Made by a program: the position numbers and the translations under genes. 64,000 bases of DNA from positions 62,001-126,000 of the forward strand of contig NZ_ATVI01000010.1 of assembly GCF_000420645.1 (NCBI RefSeq), written 5' to 3'. The notes under the pieces are model-generated. The model was not told the origin of the DNA, made no database searches, and was given only the letters and a program-made list of their open reading frames with translations. Source of the DNA: Nevskia ramosa DSM 11499. Its GTDB lineage: Bacteria; Pseudomonadota; Gammaproteobacteria; Nevskiales; Nevskiaceae. Below are positions 57,909-64,000 of this stretch, piece by piece (positions within the stretch are counted from its first letter, which is position 1; every line of letters begins with the position of its first letter).

Positions 57909-58331
57909 TCAGGCAGTCTGCAGATCGCGACGCGCGGGTGTCGCCGCAAGGCTCAGCAGATACAGGCCGACGACGATGTCGACGCCGGCACAGAACGCCG
58001 GATACCAGGCCGGCACGCCCGGATTGATGAACAGCTGCGGGTGCAGCAGATCGTAGCCGCCATGCGCCAGCCACAGCGCGCCGACGATGGCCGCCGCCCA
58101 GCGAAACTGCTGCCGCGCCAAGGTCAGCACCACGCCACCGATCAGGAACGGCAGGCCGAAGAACATTTCCTGCCAGCCGATGCGCGTCTCGCCAGCGTAC
58201 CAGGCGAAACCTGCGTAGATCGTCGGCAGGCTGATCAGGCTCAGTGCGTAGACCCAGTGCTCGCCGCGAATCTTGCGAGCGAGTGCGATGGTGGCCAGTC
58301 CTGCCAGCACGCCGATGATGGTTTCGATCAT
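57909..58331 (-). CDS. Small four-span membrane protein, unknown
   Basis: 140 residues with about four to five hydrophobic segments (ETIIGVLAGLATIALA, VYALSLISLPTIYAGFAWYA, MFFGLPFLIGGVVLTLA, FCAGVDIVVGLYLLSLA). No recognised family; the charged loops and a conserved-looking WLAHGGYDLLHP resemble small DUF membrane proteins. It follows the next upstream gene by 12 bases and is probably co-transcribed with it. Confidence 0.7.
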   Translation of the reverse strand: MIETIIGVLAGLATIALARKIRGEHWVYALSLISLPTIYAGFAWYAGETRIGWQEMFFGLPFLIGGVVLTLARQQFRWAAAIVGALWLAHGGYDLLHPQLFINPGVPAWYPAFCAGVDIVVGLYLLSLAATPARRDLQTA

Positions 58332-58343
58332 GGTTTCGGGGTC

Positions 58344-58775
58344 TTAACTCGCGCGATCGCGCCAGGCGGTGGCCAGCAGCACGAAGGCACCAAGATGGAA
58401 GGAGAACGCCGCGGTGGGAATCTGCGCGAGCTGCCAGATCATCATGCTGGCGCCGGAGATCAACCAGGCGCCGACCAGATAAAGGCTCGCAAGCCGGGCC
58501 GACAACGCACGGCCGAAACGCCAGTGCAGCACCGCCACGGTGGCCACCACGATCGCTGCCTTGATCGCCGCCATGCCGCGCAGCAGGCGCGCCAGTTCGG
58601 GGTCGTCGGCGATCGTCGGAACGGGCACGCCGAGCCATACCGCCATCGCCACCGCAGTGGCACAGCCGAGCAGCAGATTGAACCTCAGCGAAGCCGAACG
58701 TGCGCGCTGACGCTGCGCGGCGAGTTCATTGGCAAGGGCGTTGGCAGCGGCGTTGCTGCTAGAGGTAACGGACAT
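58344..58775 (-). CDS. Small membrane protein, unknown
   Basis: 143 residues: a charged helical N-terminus (NELAAQRQRARSASLR) followed by four hydrophobic segments (FNLLLGCATAVAMAVWLG, IKAAIVVATVAVLHW, LASLYLVGAWLISGASMMIW, FHLGAFVLLATAW). No family recognised. First of a two-gene unit with the membrane protein downstream. Confidence 0.7.
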   Translation of the reverse strand: MSVTSSSNAAANALANELAAQRQRARSASLRFNLLLGCATAVAMAVWLGVPVPTIADDPELARLLRGMAAIKAAIVVATVAVLHWRFGRALSARLASLYLVGAWLISGASMMIWQLAQIPTAAFSFHLGAFVLLATAWRDRAS

Positions 58776-58843
58776 GATGAGCCTCCGGTTCTAGGCGAAG
58801 TATGCGGCGCTTCGGCGCCCGCTTCGAGCGGGCATCAATTCGG

Positions 58844-59062
58844 CTACGGCAGGACGGTGGAAATCGATGCTGCCGCACAGCGGGCGCAAATGCAGGCCAA
58901 GCCGCGTGCAGCCTCGGGAACCGCGGCCAGCAGCGCCGGATCAAACGACGCGGTCTGGCACCAGCACGCCGTGTCGAAGCTGCCGCATTGCGCCGGCGCA
59001 CAGGCGTTGGCGCCGCCGCACAAGGGGCAGGACAGATTGCGAAAGGGTGTTGGCTGAGTCAT
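58844..59062 (-). CDS. Cysteine-rich CWC family protein
   Basis: 72-residue protein with the CWC pattern: LSCPLCGGANACAPAQCG, ACWCQ, and the closing RGLACICARCAA. Nine cysteines suggest zinc or Fe-S binding. Function unknown. The ATG at 59062 is chosen; it lies 22 bases beyond the acetyltransferase stop on the same strand. Confidence 0.85.
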   Translation of the reverse strand: MTQPTPFRNLSCPLCGGANACAPAQCGSFDTACWCQTASFDPALLAAVPEAARGLACICARCAAASISTVLP

Positions 59063-59084
59063 CGGATCAGATTGTGGCAGGGCT

Positions 59085-59669
59085 TCAGCCTGCGCCACTG
59101 GGTGCTGACGCCTCTTCATCGAGGCGACGAACGATGCGCGCCGGATTGCCGGCGGCAAAGACATCCGCCGGAATATCGCGAGTGACCACACTGCCGGCGC
59201 CGATCACCGATCGATCGCCGATCGTCACGCCCGGGCAGATCACTGCGCCACCACCGACCCAGACATCCGAACCGATGGTGATAGGCCTTGCGGACTCCAG
59301 CCACTTGCGCCGCTCCGCCGCGCTGATCGGATGCGTGGCCGTGTAGATCTGCACCGCGGGGCCGAACAGCACGTTGTCGCCGATGGTCACCGGCATGACA
59401 TCGAGCACCACGCAGTTGAAGTTGAAGAACACCTTGGTGCCCAGAACGATGTTGCTGCCGTAATCGCAGAAGAACGGTGGCTGTATCCAGGCATCGGTCT
59501 CCTTGCCGAACAGCTCGTTCAGCAGGCGCTGACGTTCTTCCTTCTGCTCTTCGCGCGTCGCGTTCAGCGCCAGGCACAGGTTGCGGCAACGGTCTCGTTC
59601 CTGGCTCAGCACAGAATCGATCGGGTCATACAACTCGCCGGCGAGCATCTTCTGTTTTTCGGTTTTCAT
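59085..59669 (-). CDS. Maltose/galactoside O-acetyltransferase family protein
   Basis: 194-residue hexapeptide-repeat acetyltransferase. It has the N-terminal maltose acetyltransferase domain (TEKQKMLAGELYDPIDSVLSQER) and a left-handed beta-helix with the catalytic His in TATHPI, then VWVGGGAVICPGVTIGD and IGAGSVVTRDIPADVFAAGNPARIVR. Trimeric and cytoplasmic; acceptor sugar not determinable. Probably in an operon with the small CWC gene. Confidence 0.92.
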   Translation of the reverse strand: MKTEKQKMLAGELYDPIDSVLSQERDRCRNLCLALNATREEQKEERQRLLNELFGKETDAWIQPPFFCDYGSNIVLGTKVFFNFNCVVLDVMPVTIGDNVLFGPAVQIYTATHPISAAERRKWLESARPITIGSDVWVGGGAVICPGVTIGDRSVIGAGSVVTRDIPADVFAAGNPARIVRRLDEEASAPSGAG

Positions 59670-59743
59670 CTGCTTATGTCAGCAGGCCCGGCGCCTAAGT
59701 TCACTGGGCCGCGGATTTTCCAGAACGCAGGACGGGTCAGGAC

Positions 59744-60310
59744 CTAGCCGAAAACCTTCTGCAGACTCAGAGGAACCAGCCCGATCAGGAGCAGAACCGT
59801 CGGATAGAAAGTCAGCGCGAAACCGAGCGACCGAGCCGCGGCACCGGAAGCGTAATGCTTGAAGAACAGCAATCGCGCCAGCAGGAAAAGCCCCGATGCC
59901 GCTGCCAGCGCGCCCAGCAAGCGGGCCGGCGCCAGGAACGCCCATGCGGCATAGATCGGCACCGCAAGCGCCACTTGCTCCAGGGTGTTCTGCAGCAAAG
60001 CCTGCAGCAGCCTGGCGCGGTCGCTGCCCTCGGTCAGCGCACTGCCATCGATATCGGCTGGCGTGAAGAAACGGTGCTTCGCCAGTCGAGCAATCGAGAT
60101 CGCCAGCATCGCGGCCGGAGGCAGCAAGCAGAGCGCCAGCAGTGACGCTCTTTCTGCAAGTGAGGCCCCGAGTGGATACAGCACATATGCAAACAAGGCC
60201 GTCGCAGCGGCAGCGAGTGCTAGACCGGTGGCCATGCCCTTGATCACGCCGCGTTGATTCTGGCTGAGGTTGCTTGCTTTCAAGGCGTCCGTCGGAATGT
60301 GCGAACTCAT
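59744..60310 (-). CDS. MAPEG-family membrane protein
   Basis: 188 residues with four hydrophobic helices and the MAPEG features LLQNTLEQVALAVPIYAAWAF and FKHYASGAAARSLGFALTFYPTVLLLI, plus an N-terminal extension. The family includes membrane glutathione transferases and eicosanoid enzymes; the bacterial role is unclear. A GST gene lies about 1 kb away on the same strand. Confidence 0.85.
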   Translation of the reverse strand: MSSHIPTDALKASNLSQNQRGVIKGMATGLALAAAATALFAYVLYPLGASLAERASLLALCLLPPAAMLAISIARLAKHRFFTPADIDGSALTEGSDRARLLQALLQNTLEQVALAVPIYAAWAFLAPARLLGALAAASGLFLLARLLFFKHYASGAAARSLGFALTFYPTVLLLIGLVPLSLQKVFG

Positions 60311-60325
60311 TCAAGGTTCAGAAAT

Positions 60326-60350
60326 GTAGGGCGGGTCAAGACCCGCCATA
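60326..60350. repeat. Palindromic GTAGGGCGGGTC-type repeat, copy 1
   Basis: GTAGGGCGGGTCAAGACCCGCC contains an 8-bp perfect inverted repeat (GGCGGGTC / GACCCGCC) with two bases between. A second copy in opposite orientation is at 60429-60450, and a degraded one at 59727-59748. This matches a common family of dispersed gammaproteobacterial intergenic repeats. Confidence 0.65.
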
Positions 60351-60428
60351 GATGTAGCGCCTCATTCAGTCGTTTTAGTGTTCAAGCGCCAACAGCAGAT
60401 TCAATACGGAGGTGCCGTCATTGAAAGC

Positions 60429-60450
60429 GGCGGGTCGCGACCCGTCCTAC
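60429..60450. repeat. Palindromic GTAGGGCGGGTC-type repeat, copy 2
   Basis: GGCGGGTCGCGACCCGTCCTAC is the inverse of copy 1 at 60326-60350 with two mismatches in the flanks. It lies just beyond the 3' end of the small orphan gene at 60481, so the two copies could mark a mobile or recombining edge. Confidence 0.6.
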
Positions 60451-60480
60451 GCTTCCTCTGCGAGCTGGTTGTTATCCGGC

Positions 60481-60774
60481 TCATCTCGGCTCGTGCCGCA
60501 GGTAGATGAGTATCTCGAGATGCTGGATAGCCTGGGAGGCTGGCACTGTAAGAAATTCCTCAGTGATCGTGAAAGCGCTGGAATAGTCGGCGATGATCTC
60601 TGTTCCGACGATCGAGAGTAGTTCCCTGTCTTCGTCTGTTGCCGTTTCATCGAAGACACTGCGAACTCGAATTACGTAATCATTGACCTCTGCAGAGAAC
60701 GCCCGAAGCGATCGAGGTACCGCACCCCACAAGGCTCGTTGCGCGCTCAGTCGAATATCATCGATGTCTTTCAT
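60481..60774 (-). CDS. Small orphan protein with lower G+C
   Basis: 97 residues without signal peptide or membrane segment (IDDIRLSAQRALWGAVPRSLRAFS, then DEDRELLSIVGTEIIADYSS). This LxxALxGAVPxxLRAxS...TEIIAD pattern occurs in small accessory proteins of unknown function that sit singly in variable regions and gene-cassette arrays; I recall the pattern but cannot verify it here. Codon use and base composition are visibly less G+C-rich than the neighbours, which suggests transfer. The palindromic repeats lie at its 3' side. Confidence 0.6.
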   Translation of the reverse strand: MKDIDDIRLSAQRALWGAVPRSLRAFSAEVNDYVIRVRSVFDETATDEDRELLSIVGTEIIADYSSAFTITEEFLTVPASQAIQHLEILIYLRHEPR

Positions 60775-60792
60775 GAGTCCGAAGTCCGGCTC

Positions 60793-61212
60793 TTACGCGC
60801 CGGCATCGCGCCGCCCCACCGCCCTGAACTGCGCCACCGCCCCCAGCATCTCGGTCAGCACGAACAGCCACAGTACCGGGATCACATTCTCGAACAGAAT
60901 GTAGTAGGCAATCAGCAGCGACACCACGCAGCGGCCGATGGCGTCGATCAATGCGAATACGCCAAGCGGCTGGATCATCCGCGCCGCAACCCAGACCAGC
61001 ACCAGCATGCCGGCGAGGTTGACGAAGAACATCGCCAGCGGATCGAACGCCGGTGCTGTCGTGCTGCCGCCGATCAGTCCATTCAGCCAGTACAGGAAGC
61101 GGATGAAGAACGGTGCGGTGAACGGCAGTGCCAGCGACATCACGCCGGTATCGAACATGGCCCAGAAGCGGACCGTTTCCGGCGGGACGTGATCGTAGTT
61201 CGGCAACTTCAT
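60793..61212 (-). CDS. Small membrane protein, unknown
   Basis: 139 residues with about four hydrophobic segments (FDTGVMSLALPFTAPFFIRFLYWL, LAMFFVNLAGMLVLVWVAARMI, LGVFALIDAIGRCVVSLLIAYYILF, NVIPVLWLFVLTEMLGAVAQF). No family is recognised. It lies 30 bases downstream of the GST gene on the same strand and may be co-transcribed with it. Confidence 0.7.
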   Translation of the reverse strand: MKLPNYDHVPPETVRFWAMFDTGVMSLALPFTAPFFIRFLYWLNGLIGGSTTAPAFDPLAMFFVNLAGMLVLVWVAARMIQPLGVFALIDAIGRCVVSLLIAYYILFENVIPVLWLFVLTEMLGAVAQFRAVGRRDAGA

Positions 61213-61242
61213 GTCAGGCGCGGTTCCGATTGACCGAACGGA

Positions 61243-61857
61243 TCACTTGGCGGGTGCGGTTTCGACGCTGCTCGGGCGCGCCAGCAGTTCGGCACTCCAT
61301 TTCGCGACATTGGCTGGAACGCTGGCGGCGTCGACCATGATCGGCAGGAATTGCAGGAACGGGATGTAGGCGATGTCGGCCAGGGTGTAGCGATCGTGGA
61401 CGAGGTAGTCCACGCCTTCGAGCTGGCGGTCGAGAATCTTCAGGTGCTTGGTGATGTCGGCCGAGGCCTTGGTGATCGATTCGAGATTCCATTTCGCTTC
61501 CGGGAAGAAGCGTTTCTGGAAGATGATCACGCCGGCCGGCGTCGCCATCTGGGCGTCGCAGAGGCGCAGGTGCATGTCGACTTCGGCGCGGCCCTTGCTG
61601 TCACCGGGGATCAGCGCCGGTTCCGGGTGCTCGTCTTCGAGGTACATCATGATCGCCGAGGATTCGTAGAGCACGAAGCCGTCTTCTTCCAGCGTCGGCA
61701 CCCGGGCGTAGGGATTCAGCGCCATGTATTCCGGCGTCTTGTGCTGGCGGGCAGCCATGTCGACTTCGACCAGCTTGTGCGGAATGTTCTTTTCGATCAG
61801 CGCGATGCGGACCCGGCGGGCGTAGGTCGAAAACGGGTGGTAGTGCAGGCGGATCAT
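61243..61857 (-). CDS. Glutathione S-transferase
   Basis: 204-residue cytoplasmic GST. The N-terminal thioredoxin-fold domain begins LHYHPFSTYARRVRIALIEKNI, with NPYARVPTLEEDGFVLYESSAIMMYLE providing the cis-Pro and the Glu-Ser glutathione site. An all-alpha domain follows (LADIAYIPFLQFLP). Subclass not resolved. It is divergent from tgt. Confidence 0.92.
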   Translation of the reverse strand: MIRLHYHPFSTYARRVRIALIEKNIPHKLVEVDMAARQHKTPEYMALNPYARVPTLEEDGFVLYESSAIMMYLEDEHPEPALIPGDSKGRAEVDMHLRLCDAQMATPAGVIIFQKRFFPEAKWNLESITKASADITKHLKILDRQLEGVDYLVHDRYTLADIAYIPFLQFLPIMVDAASVPANVAKWSAELLARPSSVETAPAK

Positions 61858-61880
61858 CGGGATGCGGGTCCTGTGGTTGA

Positions 61881-63197
<1,317 letters not shown>

Positions 63198-63263
63198 GAA
63201 GGGTCGATTAGGTGCACCAAAAACTGGCAGGCGTTCCGCCAGCCCCAAGCATGAGGACCGCAT

Positions 63264-63596
63264 ATGAAACTTCGTCACATCGCCCCGTTGTTCGCGCTCA
63301 CCTTGTCGTGCGCAGCATTTGCAGACGCGGCACCCAGCGACAAGGAACTGCAGCAGTTCGTGGCCGCATCCGTTGAAGTCAACAAGATCAACAGCGCTTC
63401 GCTGGCCAAGCGGGAAGCCGCCAGCACCGCCGCCGCTGCGGAAAAGCTCGAGGATGACGCCACTGCGCAGATGGAAAAGGCGATCGAGGCCAAGGGCCTG
63501 ACGTCCGATCGTTACGCCGAGATCTACACGGCGACGCAGAACGATCCCGCGATCAAGGCCAAGGTGGTCGCGCTGGCGAAGCCGCACCGCAAGTAA
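63264..63596 (+). CDS. Small exported DUF4168-like protein
   Basis: 110 residues with a signal peptide (LFALTLSCAAFADA) and a helical, charged mature part (SDKELQQFVAASVEVNKI ... YAEIYTATQNDPAIKAKVVAL) resembling DUF4168 proteins. Function unknown; periplasmic. GAGG lies upstream of the ATG, and a hairpin (63605-63639) follows. Confidence 0.75.
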   Translation: MKLRHIAPLFALTLSCAAFADAAPSDKELQQFVAASVEVNKINSASLAKREAASTAAAAEKLEDDATAQMEKAIEAKGLTSDRYAEIYTATQNDPAIKAKVVALAKPHRK

Positions 63597-63604
63597 AGCT
63601 GCGA

Positions 63605-63639
63605 GGCCGCATCCCTGATCGATCGGGGATACGGCCTTT
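63605..63639 (+). terminator. Hairpin after the DUF4168-like gene
   Basis: GGCCGcaTCCC ... GGGGAtaCGGCC with central TGATCGATC, followed by only three T. Probably a weak terminator. Confidence 0.5.
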
Positions 63640-63699
63640 GCCGCGCTGTCGACATCCCTCAGACGCCCCTAGAATGCCCCTGAACTAACGGGGCAGACG

Positions 63700-64000
63700 A
63701 TGGACTGGAACAAGGGCAGGCGCAGCAGCAATGTCGAAGACCGACGCAGTGGCGGCGGTGGAGGCGGCGGCAAGCTCGGCGCCGGCGCGATGCTCGCCGT
63801 CGTCGTCATCAGCGTGCTGCTCGGCAAGAACCCGCTGGAAATGATCGGCCTGCTCGAACAGTCCGGCGTCGCCGATGCCATCCAGGGCAGCAGCCAGCAG
63901 GGCACGGCACCGCCGCAGGATGATCGTGAAGCGGAGTTCGTGGCTCGCATCCTGGGCGATACCGAGGATGTCTGGGGCGCGATCTTCCAGCAGACGGGCA
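63700..64000 (+). CDS. YpfJ-type neutral zinc metallopeptidase, 5' part
   Basis: The first 100 codons of a gene cut by the window edge. The start MDWNKGRRSSNVEDRRSGGGGGGG, a single hydrophobic segment (AMLAVVVISVLLGKNPLEMIGLL) and EFVARILGDTEDVWGAIF are the characteristic N-terminus of the YpfJ/neutral zinc metallopeptidase family. The HEXXH active site would lie beyond the window. An inner-membrane anchor with a periplasmic domain is expected. Confidence 0.88.
   Translation, partial: MDWNKGRRSSNVEDRRSGGGGGGGKLGAGAMLAVVVISVLLGKNPLEMIGLLEQSGVADAIQGSSQQGTAPPQDDREAEFVARILGDTEDVWGAIFQQTG

Overview
The window is G+C-rich (about two thirds by eye), dense, wholly bacterial DNA. I see no rRNA or tRNA genes, CRISPR array, phage or intact insertion sequence. 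The gene content (CrbS/CrbR-type acetate regulation, DUF485-ActP-Acs, GpmA, BirA-CoaX pair, M61 peptidase, type I cellulose synthase) fits a free-living aerobic gammaproteobacterium. An oligotrophic Nevskiales/Solimonadaceae-like organism is my guess, at low confidence.

Layout. 1-10.4 kb: an acetate-utilisation locus. A DUF485 protein, ActP and Acs lie on the minus strand. Opposite them is a large transporter-fused hybrid kinase (CrbS-like), followed by its LuxR-type response regulator (CrbR-like) and a DcaP-like porin. A repeated dyad GAC-N4-GTC occurs in both control regions and is a candidate CrbR operator. 10.4-18.9 kb: housekeeping and accessory genes, including an XRE/MmyB regulator, an orphan ExbD, a lipoprotein 5'-nucleotidase, oligopeptidase A broken by one amber codon, a lipoprotein esterase, a gamma-carbonic anhydrase and GpmA. 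19-22.3 kb: a Ser/Thr kinase with a C-terminal repeat region and its partner ECF sigma factor.

23.1-35.1 kb: a tightly overlapping cellulose operon with an unusual order: bcsD, a BcsO/BcsP-like proline-rich protein, a fused bcsAB, bcsZ, bcsC, then two uncharacterised exported proteins (a small TPR protein and a lipoprotein). It is preceded by about 840 bp of relatively A+T-rich non-coding DNA carrying small repeats.

35-42.4 kb: a DUF455-FAH-DUF2237 minus-strand cluster, an epoxide-hydrolase-like enzyme with a flavodoxin-fold oxidoreductase, a KaiC-like double ATPase followed by a hybrid histidine kinase, and a DoxX protein. 42.8-46.6 kb: a bufferin-type copper RiPP operon (BufA2-like precursor, DUF692 BufB, BufC). 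Its last gene overlaps an exported thioredoxin-fold DUF255 protein, and a strong hairpin sits between precursor and maturase genes. This is the most promising system in the window for new biology, together with the extended cellulose operon.

46.6-64 kb: a ROK sugar kinase lacking its zinc cysteines, an esterase, a DUF4394 lipoprotein, an M61 peptidase, a GFA protein, PlsY-BirA-CoaX, an exported LamG protein, a Baeyer-Villiger-type monooxygenase, several small membrane or cysteine-rich proteins, an acetyltransferase, a MAPEG protein, a small lower-G+C orphan gene flanked by palindromic repeats, a GST, Tgt with a proline-rich insertion, a DUF4168-like protein, and the 5' end of a YpfJ-type zinc metallopeptidase cut by the window edge.
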